From the NCBI RefSeq assembly GCF_013912005.1, contig NZ_JACESB010000026.1:1-37636 (forward strand): 37,636 bases of DNA. The letters run 5' to 3'. Origin of the DNA: Brevundimonas sp. (GTDB lineage: Bacteria > Pseudomonadota > Alphaproteobacteria > Caulobacterales > Caulobacteraceae). Position numbers and translations under genes: made by a program. Under the pieces are notes generated by a model. That model did no database searches. It was not told the origin of the DNA and saw nothing but the letters and a program-made list of their open reading frames with translations. Shown here piece by piece: positions 1 through 7,979 of this stretch. Every line of letters starts with the position of its first letter. The stretch's first letter is position 1.

Positions 1-255
1 GGGCGGGGGCGGCATCATCGGCGGCGGCGGGCCGTACATCGCGCTGCCGGCCGGAGCCGCGCGCGTCGGCCTGTCGAACTGGCGGCGGTCCTCCGGAAGC
101 GTAAATCCGTAGGCCCGACAGGCGGCGGACGTGGCCTCGCCGTCCTGCGCCGGGGCCGGTCCCGGGGCGGCGAGCGCCGGTCGCGTCGTCGCCGGCGCCG
201 CCAGCGCCAGGCACAGCAGCGCCGCCGTCGCGGCCTTTCCTTGATCGTGCCTCAT
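1..255 (-). CDS. secreted protein of unknown function, N-terminal part (runs off the window)
   Basis: Reading leftward from an ATG at 255, an open frame of 85 codons reaches the window edge without a stop. A GGGGAGG ribosome binding site sits just upstream of the ATG. The N-terminus has a few charged residues, then an Ala/Leu-rich hydrophobic stretch (about residues 8-32) ending near Ala-Leu-Ala-Ala, which looks like a Sec signal peptide. The mature part begins with a Cys-containing segment and runs into a Pro/Met-rich stretch at the edge. It is probably periplasmic or outer-membrane associated. The family cannot be named from this fragment, and the end at base 1 is only the window limit. Confidence 0.6.
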   Translation of the reverse strand, partial: MRHDQGKAATAALLCLALAAPATTRPALAAPGPAPAQDGEATSAACRAYGFTLPEDRRQFDRPTRAAPAGSAMYGPPPPMMPPPP

Positions 256-401
256 CGGGACCTCCCCTGGTTGCATCGCCATTCAGGGGCGCAGCATCGG
301 ACCAAACTGTGGCCGCGGCTCCTGACGAAGTCTGATGCGCGGGCTGGCGCGTGGACCCCGGCGGCCCCACTATGCGCGTTCTCGAACACAGGGGGCGGGC
401 G

Positions 402-2267
402 ATGGCGGAACCCACCGGCGGACTGGAGCTGGGCCATGTCGCGGCCCTGCTGGGCGCGGCGGTGGTCGCCGTGCCCCTGTTCCGCCGGCTCAAGCTGGGC
501 TCGGTCCTCGGCTACCTCGCCGCCGGTCTCGCCATCGGCCCCTTCGGCGTGGGCCTGTTCCGCGAGCCGGAGACCATCCTCCACGTCGCCGAGTTCGGCG
601 TGGTCATCTTCCTGTTCATCATCGGCCTCGAGATGCGGCCCTCGCGCCTCTGGGGGCTCCGGCGGGAGATCTTCGGTCTCGGCGCCGCCCAGGTGGCGGT
701 CGCCAGCCTGCTGCTCACCCTCACCGGCATGGCCGCCGGCCTCAGCGTCCCGGTCGCCTTCGTCGTCGCCTCGGGCTTCGTGCTCAGCTCCACCGCCGTG
801 ATCATGCAGATGCTCGACGAGCGCGGCGAACTGGCTTCGCCCGGAGGTCAGAGAGCCGTATCGATCCTGCTGCTCGAGGACCTGGCCATCGTGCCCCTGC
901 TGGCGGTGGTCGCGGTGCTCGCCTCGGCCATGGGGCTGGCGGGGGAGGCGGGTCCGCCCCTGTGGCGCACCCTCGGCCTGGCGGCCGGGGCCGTCGTGCT
1001 GGTCTTCGTTTCCGGCCGCTACCTGATCAATCCGGTGTTCCGCATCCTCGCCCGCTACGGCGGGCGCGAGGTGATGACGGCCGCCGCCCTGCTGGTCGTG
1101 GTCGGGGCCGCCTGGCTCATGAACCTCGGCGGCCTGTCGATGGCGATGGGCGCCTTCCTGGCCGGCGTCCTGCTGTCGGAATCCAGTTTCCGGCATCAGC
1201 TCGAGGCCGACGTCGAGCCGTTTCGCGCCATCCTGCTCGGCCTGTTCTTCCTCAGCGTCGGCATGTCGCTGAACCTCGGCGTGGTGCTCGCCGACTGGCA
1301 GGTCATCGTCGGCGGGGTCATCGCCTTCATGGCCGTCAAGGCCGTGGCCATCTACGGCGTGGCCCGCCTGTTCCGGGCCCGCGAGCGCGAGGCGGTCGAA
1401 CGGGCCGTGCTGTTCGCCCAGGGCGGCGAATTCGCCTTTGTGCTCTATGCTGCGGCCCTGTCCGCCGGCCTGTTCGACGCCCGCCTCGCCGCCTCCGCGA
1501 CGGCCGTGGTCATCCTCTCGATGGTGCTGACGCCGCTGACCACCCTGGCGGTCGGCCGCTTCATGCCGCCGGACGCCATCGACCCTGACGCCGCCGACGG
1601 GGTCGACCGCGCGCGCGACCTGCGCGAGCGGGTGCTGATCATCGGCTTCGGCCGCTTCGCCCAGGTGGTGTCCCAGCCGCTGCTGGCCCGCGACGTCGAC
1701 GTCTCGATCATCGATTTCGACGTCGAGATGATCCAGGCCGCGGGCGACTTCGGCTTCAAGGTCTACTACGGCGACGGCGCCCGCCTCGACGTGCTGCGCG
1801 CCTCCGGCGCCGGCGAGGCCGAGACCATCCTGGTCTGCGTCGACAAGCCCGAAGTCGCGGATCGCATCGTCGAGCTGGTCAAGGCCGAGTTCCCGCTGAC
1901 CAAGCTGTTCGTCCGCGCCTTCGACCGCGGCCACGCCATCCGGCTGATGCAGGCCGGGGTCGAGTACCAGGTGCGGGAGACCTTCGAGAGCGCCCTGCTG
2001 TTCGGCCGGGAGGTGCTGCTCGACCTCGGCTTCGACGAAAACGAGGTCGACGAGACCCTAGCCGACGTGCGCCGCCGCGACCAGGAACGGTTCACCCTCC
2101 AGCTGGCGGGGGGCGACATCACCGCCGGTCGCCACCTGATGCGCGGCAATATCGCCACCACCCGGCCCGAGCCGTACGTCCGTCCGCGGCGCGAGGGGCG
2201 CGCGCTCAACGAGGAGGCGGCCGAGGCCCTGGCGGAGGACGAGGAACGCGAAAAGGCCGGCGTCTGA
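402..2267 (+). CDS. KefB-type monovalent cation:proton antiporter-2 (CPA2) with RCK domain
   Basis: Inner-membrane K+ (or Na+)/H+ antiporter of the CPA2 family, about 621 residues. Residues 10-385 form the hydrophobic Na+/H+-exchanger domain; the opening around residues 28-47 (RRLKLGSVLGYLAAGLAIGP) is typical of Kef proteins. Residues about 408-530 are a TrkA-N/RCK nucleotide-binding domain with a GFGRFA turn, where Ala replaces the last Gly of GxGxxG, and an acidic IIDFD strand that would bind NAD(H). I chose the ATG at 402 over upstream ATGs at 351 and 372 because it follows a GGGGGCGGG stretch and gives the normal family N-terminus. No KefF/KefG partner is adjacent. The family is clear; glutathione gating like E. 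coli KefB/KefC cannot be inferred. Confidence 0.93.
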   Translation: MAEPTGGLELGHVAALLGAAVVAVPLFRRLKLGSVLGYLAAGLAIGPFGVGLFREPETILHVAEFGVVIFLFIIGLEMRPSRLWGLRREIFGLGAAQVAVASLLLTLTGMAAGLSVPVAFVVASGFVLSSTAVIMQMLDERGELASPGGQRAVSILLLEDLAIVPLLAVVAVLASAMGLAGEAGPPLWRTLGLAAGAVVLVFVSGRYLINPVFRILARYGGREVMTAAALLVVVGAAWLMNLGGLSMAMGAFLAGVLLSESSFRHQLEADVEPFRAILLGLFFLSVGMSLNLGVVLADWQVIVGGVIAFMAVKAVAIYGVARLFRAREREAVERAVLFAQGGEFAFVLYAAALSAGLFDARLAASATAVVILSMVLTPLTTLAVGRFMPPDAIDPDAADGVDRARDLRERVLIIGFGRFAQVVSQPLLARDVDVSIIDFDVEMIQAAGDFGFKVYYGDGARLDVLRASGAGEAETILVCVDKPEVADRIVELVKAEFPLTKLFVRAFDRGHAIRLMQAGVEYQVRETFESALLFGREVLLDLGFDENEVDETLADVRRRDQERFTLQLAGGDITAGRHLMRGNIATTRPEPYVRPRREGRALNEEAAEALAEDEEREKAGV

Positions 2268-2278
2268 CGACGCCGGCC
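2255..2278 (-). terminator. intrinsic terminator of the DUF4142 gene, inside the antiporter 3' end
   Basis: A perfect 10-bp inverted repeat (GGCCGGCGTC / GACGCCGGCC) with a 4-base loop. On the minus strand it is followed by CCTTTT, the U-rich side of a Rho-independent terminator, so it most likely ends transcription of the minus-strand DUF4142 gene. The loop contains the TGA stop codon (2265-2267) of the plus-strand antiporter, so the left arm is coding sequence of the converging gene. Confidence 0.7.
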
Positions 2279-2303
2279 CTCGCATCCGCTGTGGCGGTCC
2301 AGC

Positions 2304-2873
2304 CTACATCGAGGACTGGATCTGCTGGGCGCGCTGCAGGTGCGCCTCGATCTTCGGCGCCACCGAACGGGCGTGCGCCGCCAGCGGCGAATCGCTGTCG
2401 GCGAAGCCGCGGTGCAGGGTCAGGGCCTCCTGGTGGGCGGCGACCTGCTGATCGATGTAGGTGCGGTCGAAGGTCTCGGCCGAGGCCGAGCGCAGGTTGT
2501 CCAGCATGCCCTGGCGGCGCTCGTCCAGCTCGGTCGGGATCTCGGCCTCCGGCGCGGCCTGCGGCAGCATCGCCTTCATGGCGTTGGCGGCGGCCGTGTG
2601 ATCGGTCTTGATCATCTGGGCCAGCTCGCGGATCTGGGCGTTCTGGGTGCGCTCGAGCGCGATGTCCGCCGCCATGATCTCGTACATGTCGCCCTCGGCG
2701 GCGTTCGAGATGTAGGCGCCCTGGGTGTTGGCGCCGAGCGTGGCGGCCGACATCTGGCCGACCGGGGCGGCGGCCATGTCCTGCGCCTGGTCGACGACCT
2801 CGGGGCTGCGTTCCTGCTGGCAGGCGGCGAGAAGGGCGGCGCAGGCGGCGCCGGCGAGAAGCGTTCTGATCAT
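2304..2873 (-). CDS. DUF4142 domain lipoprotein
   Basis: A 189-residue exported lipoprotein. The start is the ATG at 2873, preceded by GGAGG with a 5-nt spacer; an in-frame ATG four codons upstream overlaps that ribosome site. The N-terminus (MIRTLLAGAACAALLAAC) is a lipoprotein signal with an LAAC lipobox, so the Cys would be lipidated. The rest is mostly helical and contains the DUF4142 signature (YEIMAADIALERTQN, then helices rich in Ala, Glu and His), a ferritin-like four-helix fold often called a putative outer-membrane protein. Its biochemical role is unknown. It converges on the antiporter gene and ends in a strong terminator. Confidence 0.88.
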   Translation of the reverse strand: MIRTLLAGAACAALLAACQQERSPEVVDQAQDMAAAPVGQMSAATLGANTQGAYISNAAEGDMYEIMAADIALERTQNAQIRELAQMIKTDHTAAANAMKAMLPQAAPEAEIPTELDERRQGMLDNLRSASAETFDRTYIDQQVAAHQEALTLHRGFADSDSPLAAHARSVAPKIEAHLQRAQQIQSSM

Positions 2874-2968
2874 GGTTTCCTCCATCGGATGACCACCGAA
2901 ACACGCCCCGTGCGGCGAGGGTTCCGGATTGGCGCCCCGTGGGGCTTTCGGTGTATGCAGCCGGCCCG

Positions 2969-3982
2969 ATGGACCGCCGCCTCTCGATCGCCCCGATGAT
3001 GGACTGGACCGACCGGCGCTGCCGGGCGTTCCATCGCGCCCTGACGGGCCGGGCGCTGCTCTACACCGAGATGGTCACCGCGCCGGCGGTGATCCACGGC
3101 GACCGCGAGCGGCTGCTGGGCTTCGATGAGCTCGAGCACCCGGTGGCGCTGCAGCTCGGCGGATCCGATCCCGGCCAGCTGGCCGAGGCGGCCCGGATCG
3201 GCGAGCAGTTCGGCTACGACGAGATCAATCTCAACGTCGGCTGCCCGTCCGACCGCGTGCAATCCGGCCGGTTCGGCGCCTGTCTGATGCGCGAGCCGGA
3301 GCTCGTGGCTGAGTGCATGGCCGCGATCCGCGAGGCGGTCTCCGTCCCCGCCACCGTCAAATGCCGGATCGGCGTGGATGACCAGGACCCGGAGGTCGCC
3401 CTGTTCGCCCTCGTCGACGCCTGCGCCACGGCCGGGGTCGAGGTCTTCATCGTCCACGCCCGCAAGGCCTGGCTGCAGGGCCTGTCGCCGAAGGAGAACC
3501 GGGACGTGCCGCCGCTCGACTACGCCCTCGTCCGGCGGCTCAAGCGCGAGCGGCCGCACCTGTCGGTCAGCCTGAACGGCGGCGTCGCCTCCCTGGACGA
3601 GGCCGAGGCTCACCTCGACGACGCCGACGGGGTCCGGCTGGACGGCGTAATGCTGGGCCGCGCCGCCTACCATGAGCCCGCCATCCTCGGGCAGGCGGAC
3701 CGCCGCCTGTTCGGCGCCTCCATCCCTGACGTCGACGCCTTCGCAGCCATCGACCGCTACCGGCCCTATATGGCCGCCCGGCTGGAGGAGGGCGTTCCGC
3801 TCGCGGCCATGACCCGCCACATGCTCGGGTTGATGCACGGCCGGGCCGGGGCGCGGGCCTTCCGGCGCATCCTGACCGTCGAGGCCGTCCGGCCCGGCGC
3901 CGGGCTGGAGGTGGTGGACCGGGCGGTCGCCGCGGTGCGCGAGGCGGAGGCCCGGCAGGCGTCCGGCGCCGCCGCGGCCTGA
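2969..3982 (+). CDS. dusA: tRNA-dihydrouridine(20/20a) synthase DusA
   Basis: FMN- and NADPH-dependent enzyme that reduces U20/U20a in the tRNA D-loop. With the ATG at 2969 the protein has 337 residues, close to E. coli DusA (about 330). It opens with the family sequence RRLSIAPMMDWTDRRCR, then NVGCPSDRVQSGRFGACLM at residues 89-107, which holds the catalytic Cys105. VHARKAWLQGLSPKENR is the DusA-type FMN/tRNA-binding segment, and LNGGV and GVMLGRAAY complete the TIM barrel. A GTG at 2939 could add 10 residues; neither start has a clear ribosome site. It stands alone between a divergent lipoprotein gene and a small plus-strand gene. Confidence 0.93.
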   Translation: MDRRLSIAPMMDWTDRRCRAFHRALTGRALLYTEMVTAPAVIHGDRERLLGFDELEHPVALQLGGSDPGQLAEAARIGEQFGYDEINLNVGCPSDRVQSGRFGACLMREPELVAECMAAIREAVSVPATVKCRIGVDDQDPEVALFALVDACATAGVEVFIVHARKAWLQGLSPKENRDVPPLDYALVRRLKRERPHLSVSLNGGVASLDEAEAHLDDADGVRLDGVMLGRAAYHEPAILGQADRRLFGASIPDVDAFAAIDRYRPYMAARLEEGVPLAAMTRHMLGLMHGRAGARAFRRILTVEAVRPGAGLEVVDRAVAAVREAEARQASGAAAA

Positions 3983-4088
3983 GGCCGGGTGCGTCCCTGA
4001 CGACACACTCCGCCCCCGGCGACGGTTAACCGGAGCCGCAGGGGGAACGCCGCGGCGCCGCTTCGCATTGGCCTGACAGGAGTCCGCC

Positions 4089-4400
4089 ATGCCCAAGAGC
4101 CCGCCCGCCAAGCCTGACCTGCGCCTCGTCTCCTCGGAGGCCGCCGTCTACGACCTGATGCGGCAGCCGGAGAGCACCGCCGAGCGGGTCAAACGGCTTC
4201 AGCTCGAGGCCCGGGCCCTCGCGGTCGAGCAGGTGGAGGCGCTGGAGAAGGTGCTGCTGCAGGCGGCCGCCATGGCGAAGGAGATCGCCGACGGCGGCGA
4301 TGCCTATCCCGTCGGCGCCCGCGAACTGGCGTCCCGGCTGAACGCCGACCTTCCCGCCAGGGCCGAGACGCTCAAGGCCATCGTCGGCCGGGCCCTCTAG
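4089..4400 (+). CDS. small conserved protein of unknown function
   Basis: A 103-residue soluble protein with no signal or membrane segment. An AGGAG ribosome site 6-7 bases before the ATG supports the start. Composition and heptad-like spacing (residues 30-70, Ala/Leu/Glu-rich) suggest a long helical hairpin or short coiled coil. The C-terminus contains a segment like ELASRLNADLPARAETLKAIV. I do not recognise a named family; it resembles small Caulobacterales-specific proteins. Its TAG stop shares the palindrome CTAG with the stop of the converging DUF4126 gene. Confidence 0.75.
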   Translation: MPKSPPAKPDLRLVSSEAAVYDLMRQPESTAERVKRLQLEARALAVEQVEALEKVLLQAAAMAKEIADGGDAYPVGARELASRLNADLPARAETLKAIVGRAL

Positions 4401-5023
4401 GCGGGCTGCCGGCGACGCCCGCCGCGCAGACGGCGCGCCAGACGGAACACGACGATCGCCAGCACGACCAGCAACGCCGGCACCAGCACCGGCGCGAGGA
4501 AGGCCACGAGCACCGTCAGCGTCGCCAGCACGTCCTCGATCAGGGAGACGACCGGATTGCCGAGCCCGCCCGTGGTCGCGGTGGAGCCGACCCGCGCCCC
4601 GGTCTGGGCGGCGTTGAAGGCGAGGGCGGCGGGCGCGCCGACGATCAGCCCGGCCACGGCCGCCGTGGTCGGGTCGACCGCCCAGAACACGCTGCCCGCG
4701 GCCACCGCGCCGGCCAGCGGACGCGTCACATAGCCGACGGCGTTCAGGGCGTGGTCCACGGCCGGGATCTTGTCGCCCGCGAACTCGGCGACCGTGGCCG
4801 TGGCCAGCGCCGCCACCGCGGGCCAGGAGACTAGCCACTCCATCTGGTCGATCAGCCGCACGCCGAACAGTCCGAACTTCGCCGCCAGCGCCAGCATCAG
4901 CAGCGGGAGGAAGGTGCGCAGGCCTGTCGCCGACGCCAGGCCGAGGCCCAGCAGCGCCGGCAGCACCCAGGTCTGCAACGGTCCCGCCGCCGCGCCGATG
5001 GTCTCCAGTTCGAACCCGGACAT
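4397..5023 (-). CDS. DUF4126 family membrane protein
   Basis: A 208-residue polytopic inner-membrane protein. The start is the ATG at 5023, which follows GGAGGAG with good spacing; upstream in-frame codons to 5182 are not translated in this view. It has about five hydrophobic segments. The first (residues 18-52) contains the DUF4126-like phrase GLASATGLRTFLPLLMLAL, followed by a DKIPAVDH turn and a Gly/Ala-rich core. It ends in a positively charged tail (RRLRGGRRRQPA). The family's function is not established. It is transcribed divergently from the SDR gene at 5115, with 91 bp between the starts. Confidence 0.85.
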   Translation of the reverse strand: MSGFELETIGAAAGPLQTWVLPALLGLGLASATGLRTFLPLLMLALAAKFGLFGVRLIDQMEWLVSWPAVAALATATVAEFAGDKIPAVDHALNAVGYVTRPLAGAVAAGSVFWAVDPTTAAVAGLIVGAPAALAFNAAQTGARVGSTATTGGLGNPVVSLIEDVLATLTVLVAFLAPVLVPALLVVLAIVVFRLARRLRGGRRRQPA

Positions 5024-5114
5024 GGCGGCTCCTCCGTCGCACCGACCGATAATGCGCGGGAACGGCCCGGTGCTCCAACCGCTTCTCCGGCGACGCACGC
5101 CAGGGAGAGCCTCG

Positions 5115-6095
5115 ATGGATGACCGCTTTGAAAACCGCGCCGAACGGATCGCCGGGCAGGAGCGCAGGATCCAGGCCGGCATCGACGCGAAGGGGTCCGG
5201 CGGCGGGGGCGGCGAGGGCGCGGTCCAGGCCGGCGCGCGCCGCTACCCCGAACCGCCCTTCCCGGAACAGCACCAGCGCAAGCCCGGCGACGAGGCCGCG
5301 CTGGACCCGGCGCCGATGTACGACGCGCCGTTCTGGAAGGGATCCGGCAAGCTGGACGGCATGGCCGCCATCGTCACAGGCGGCGACTCCGGCATCGGCC
5401 GCGCCGTGGCGGTGCTGTTCGCCCGGGAGGGCTGCGACGTCGCCATCTGCCACCTCGACGAAACCCGGGACGCCGAGGACGCGAAGGCCGCGGTCGAGGC
5501 CGAGGGCCGCCGCGCCATCCTGCTCAAGGGCGACGTCGCCGATCCGGACTTCGGCGAGGCGGCGGTCCGGGCGACCCTCGACGCCTTCGGCCGCCTCGAC
5601 GTGGTGGTCCCCAACGCCGCCTTCCAGGAGCACGTGGAGGCGCTCGAGGACCTGACGCTCGAGCATTTCGACCGGACGCTGAAGACCAACCTCTACGGCT
5701 ACTTCAACCTGGTGAAGGCGGCGGTCCCGCACCTGAAGGCCGGCGGCTCCATCGTCATGACCGGTTCGGTGACGGGCCTGCTCGGCAACGAGAACCTGCT
5801 GGACTATTCGATGACCAAGGGCGGCATCCACGCCTTCGCCCGCTCCCTGGGCACGCACCTCGCGCCGCGCGGAATCCGGGTCAACGTCGTCGCTCCCGGT
5901 CCCGTGTGGACGCCGCTGAATCCCGCCGACCAGCCGGCGGAGAAGGTCGCGAAGTTCGGCGCCCAGACGGTGATGAAGCGGCCAGCGCAGCCGGAGGAGA
6001 TCGCCCCGGCCTATGTCTTCCTCGCCTCGCCCCAGTGCTCCAGCTTCATCACCGGCGAGATCCTGCCGATCATCGGCGGCTACACCGGCGGCTGA
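5115..6095 (+). CDS. YghA-like short-chain dehydrogenase/reductase
   Basis: A 326-residue SDR oxidoreductase of the subfamily with a long N-terminal extension, as in E. coli YghA and Bacillus general-stress SDRs. Residues 1-80 are hydrophilic with a Gly-rich run and a FPEQHQRKPG-type motif. The Rossmann part starts at about residue 82 with the cofactor motif TGGDSGIGRA, then NAAF in place of the usual NNAG. The catalytic Ser is in TGSVTG and YSMTK gives Tyr and Lys. The C-terminal APGPVWTPL and GEILPIIGG segments fit the family. The ATG at 5115 follows AGGGAGAG. The substrate is unknown; relatives are often stress-induced. It converges tail-to-tail with the GNAT gene. Confidence 0.9.
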   Translation: MDDRFENRAERIAGQERRIQAGIDAKGSGGGGGEGAVQAGARRYPEPPFPEQHQRKPGDEAALDPAPMYDAPFWKGSGKLDGMAAIVTGGDSGIGRAVAVLFAREGCDVAICHLDETRDAEDAKAAVEAEGRRAILLKGDVADPDFGEAAVRATLDAFGRLDVVVPNAAFQEHVEALEDLTLEHFDRTLKTNLYGYFNLVKAAVPHLKAGGSIVMTGSVTGLLGNENLLDYSMTKGGIHAFARSLGTHLAPRGIRVNVVAPGPVWTPLNPADQPAEKVAKFGAQTVMKRPAQPEEIAPAYVFLASPQCSSFITGEILPIIGGYTGG

Positions 6096-6383
6096 TCACG
6101 CCAGCACATCGTCGTACTCGGGGTGCCGGCGGTGCCACAGGACGGCGTAGCTGCAGCGCGGCTGCAGCTTCAGCCCCTCCTGCCGGGCGTGCGTCGCCAG
6201 CGCCTGCATGAAGCGGCCCGCGGCCCCGCCGCCCCGCAGGGCCGGATCGGCCTCGACATGGAGGATCACCCGCGTTCCGTCCCGCACCGCATAGTCGGCG
6301 AAGACCAGACGGGTGACGCCCTCGCTGTCGGCGAAGCCCTGCTCGAAACGGTGCTCGTCGCGCACGTCGCGAAAACCGGTCAT
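6096..6383 (-). CDS. YjdJ-type GNAT N-acetyltransferase-like protein
   Basis: A 95-residue single-domain member of the short GNAT group (COG2388/YjdJ-like). The ATG at 6383 is preceded by GAGGGAGGAG and is preferred over an ATG 10 codons upstream. A beta-strand region leads to LHVEADPALRGGGAAGRFMQ, which contains the acetyl-CoA pyrophosphate-binding loop (R-G-G-G-A-A-G), then a helix and the ending CSYAVLWHRRHPEYDDVL typical of this group. The substrate is unknown. Its TGA lies immediately beside the stop of the converging SDR gene. Confidence 0.85.
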   Translation of the reverse strand: MTGFRDVRDEHRFEQGFADSEGVTRLVFADYAVRDGTRVILHVEADPALRGGGAAGRFMQALATHARQEGLKLQPRCSYAVLWHRRHPEYDDVLA

Positions 6384-6486
6384 CGGCTCCTCCCTCTGTC
6401 CAACAGCGGACACACGCAGAAGGACTGTGCGCGGGCGGACGTTCCGCTGTTCACGGGCATCGGTCGACCGCTGTGGCGCCCGCGCC

Positions 6487-6876
6487 TCAGGGCGCGCGGT
6501 CGCCCAGCAGGTTGATCAGGCCGAAGACGCTCTTCACCGTGAACCAGACGCTGATCAGGAACCACAGCAGGCCGAACAGCACCAGGAAGGGAATCCCGAT
6601 CAGGACGACCGACATCACCACGCTGACGGCGATGGCGATCCAGCAGGCGATGGTCCACCAGAACACCGACCAGAACAGGCGGATCTGCGCGTCCAGGTGC
6701 TGCAGCGGCACCCCGCTGGCCGAGCTCCGCCCGGCGTAGGCGACGACCAGTCCGACCAGCACCAGAAGATTGGCGCTCGGGATCGACAGGATGTAGAGCG
6801 CCCAGCCCGCGAGCGCGGCGGCCTTGCCGTCGTCGCTGCGGGAAAGGTCGCGCTGCTCCGGGGGCGTATGGGCCAT
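6487..6876 (-). CDS. DUF4870-type small membrane protein (first of two paralogues)
   Basis: A 129-residue inner-membrane protein whose ATG at 6876 follows GAGGAGAG. After a short polar N-terminus it has a hydrophobic helix (residues 25-48), a polar loop with SGVPLQHLDAQIRLFW, then two long hydrophobic helices (about 70-115). The loop motif before an aromatic-rich helix is typical of DUF4870 proteins, whose function is unknown. It starts 11 bp after the end of the upstream minus-strand gene at 6888, which encodes a related protein, so the two are probably co-transcribed. Confidence 0.82.
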   Translation of the reverse strand: MAHTPPEQRDLSRSDDGKAAALAGWALYILSIPSANLLVLVGLVVAYAGRSSASGVPLQHLDAQIRLFWSVFWWTIACWIAIAVSVVMSVVLIGIPFLVLFGLLWFLISVWFTVKSVFGLINLLGDRAP

Positions 6877-6887
6877 CTCGTCTCTCC

Positions 6888-7514
6888 TCAGATCCACCAG
6901 CCGCGGGGACTGGCGATCGCCCGCCCCGATTTGAGCGCCCAGACTCCCGCCGCGCCCCGGATCACCGTCCACAGGGCCAGTCCGAACAGCAGGGGCACGC
7001 CGAGGGCGAAGGGCGCGGCCAGCAGGATGACGCCCATCACCGCGACCACGGCCGCCGTCCACAGGGTGCGCTGCTGGTAGATGAAGTGGGTCCGGGCCTC
7101 GGCCTCCTCCGGCCCGGGCCGCCCCGTGACCGCCACCAGTCCCACCAGCGCCGAGACGCCGAGGGTCGGCACCGCGAACAGGATGAGGGCGTAGATGGCG
7201 TACAGGTTCGCGCCTCCGGCCAGCGAGGGCGGCGTCTCGCGGCGCCGGCCCGGGCTGCGGAATTCCGGCGACGGCTCGAAGATCGAGCTCGCGCGGATCG
7301 GGTGCGGCCGGGAGACCGCCTGGCTCTCCGCGGGCTCCGGGCGCGCCGGCTCCGGGCGCGCCGGCTCCGGACTCGCCGGCTCCGGCTCCGCCGCCGGCTC
7401 ATCCTCCCGCGCCGGCGCGACCTCGCGGGGGCGTCCCTGCAGCGACTCCGCCGAGGCGAAACCGATCAGGGCGTCGTCGTCGTCCGCGTTTCGGGGCTCG
7501 CCGGTCTCGGCCAT
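6888..7514 (-). CDS. DUF4870-related membrane protein with Pro/Glu/Ala repeat N-terminus
   Basis: A 208-residue protein. Residues 1-95 are hydrophilic, acidic and low-complexity, with tandem PEPAR units encoded by a 15-bp repeat. Residues about 100-200 form three hydrophobic segments, with the loop ARTHFIYQQRTLWT matching the QHLDAQIRLFW loop of the next gene, so the two are paralogues. AAGGAT upstream of the ATG at 7514 is an acceptable ribosome site. The acidic tail is probably cytoplasmic and disordered. Function unknown. It lies 65 bp downstream of folB and directly upstream of the second DUF4870-type gene. Confidence 0.8.
   Translation of the reverse strand: MAETGEPRNADDDDALIGFASAESLQGRPREVAPAREDEPAAEPEPASPEPARPEPARPEPAESQAVSRPHPIRASSIFEPSPEFRSPGRRRETPPSLAGGANLYAIYALILFAVPTLGVSALVGLVAVTGRPGPEEAEARTHFIYQQRTLWTAAVVAVMGVILLAAPFALGVPLLFGLALWTVIRGAAGVWALKSGRAIASPRGWWI
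7333..7386. repeat. 15-bp in-frame tandem repeat (about 3.6 copies)
   Basis: Units of GGCTCCGGGCGCGCC at 7333-7347 and 7348-7362, a variant at 7363-7377, and a partial copy to 7386. On the coding (minus) strand each unit encodes a five-residue Pro-Glu-Pro-Ala-Arg type repeat in the disordered tail of the DUF4870-related protein. Copy number probably varies between strains by slippage without changing frame. Confidence 0.8.
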
Positions 7515-7579
7515 CGGGGATCCTTCAGCTCGACCTCAGGTATGACCGCCCCGTCCGCGCGGCGCAACCGGCGGCGGCC

Positions 7580-7975
7580 TCAACGGCCCAGCACCACCTC
7601 GCAGCCGGCCGCCGCGGCCCCGGGCAGCGCGCCGGGCTTCTCGATGCGCACCGCGCAGCGCCGCACCCGTCCGTCCTCCAGACAGGCGGCCGCCAGGCGC
7701 GCGGCGAAGGTCTCCACCAGCCCGACATGACCCTCGGCCGCGATCGCCCGCGCCGCCGCGGCGATGGTCTCGTAGTTCACCGTGTCCGCCAGCCGCTCGA
7801 CCACCTGCGGATCCAGCGTCAGGCTGACGTCGATGACCAGCCGCTGCAGCCGCCCCTGTTCGTGATCGTAGACCCCGATCCCGGCCTCGATCTCCAGCCC
7901 GCGCACGAACACGGCCAGGCCCTCCGGCGCCGGCGGCGTCGCGGCGGGGAAGGGGAGGGGGGACGATGCGGCCAC
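7580..7975 (-). CDS. folB: dihydroneopterin aldolase FolB
   Basis: A 131-residue folate-pathway enzyme that converts 7,8-dihydroneopterin to 6-hydroxymethyl-7,8-dihydropterin and glycolaldehyde. Residues 20-40 give the family opening (VRGLEIEAGIGVYDHEQGR) with the pterin-contacting Glu30. NYETI (67-71) and VETFAARLA (87-95) carry the conserved Tyr and Glu, and Lys113 in RIEKPGALPGA matches the catalytic Lys. An extra Pro-rich N-terminus of about 18 residues precedes the core. The gene starts only 4 bp after the SDR stop, so it is translationally linked to that pteridine-reductase-like gene. Confidence 0.93.
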   Translation of the reverse strand: MAASSPLPFPAATPPAPEGLAVFVRGLEIEAGIGVYDHEQGRLQRLVIDVSLTLDPQVVERLADTVNYETIAAAARAIAAEGHVGLVETFAARLAAACLEDGRVRRCAVRIEKPGALPGAAAAGCEVVLGR

Positions 7976-7979
7976 GGGC

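Noticed and set aside
372-401. GTTCTCGAAC palindrome before the antiporter gene as a LexA box
   Set aside because: It is an inverted, not direct, arrangement with a 2-base centre and does not fit the alphaproteobacterial GTTC-N7-GTTC pattern.
252-1934. A 560-codon minus-strand frame opposite the antiporter
   Set aside because: Low-complexity Asp/His/Gln/Gly-rich translation, typical of the complement of a GC-rich membrane-protein gene.
7333-7386. CRISPR-like or regulatory repeat
   Set aside because: The 15-bp units are in frame within a coding region and encode a Pro/Glu/Ala/Arg low-complexity tail.
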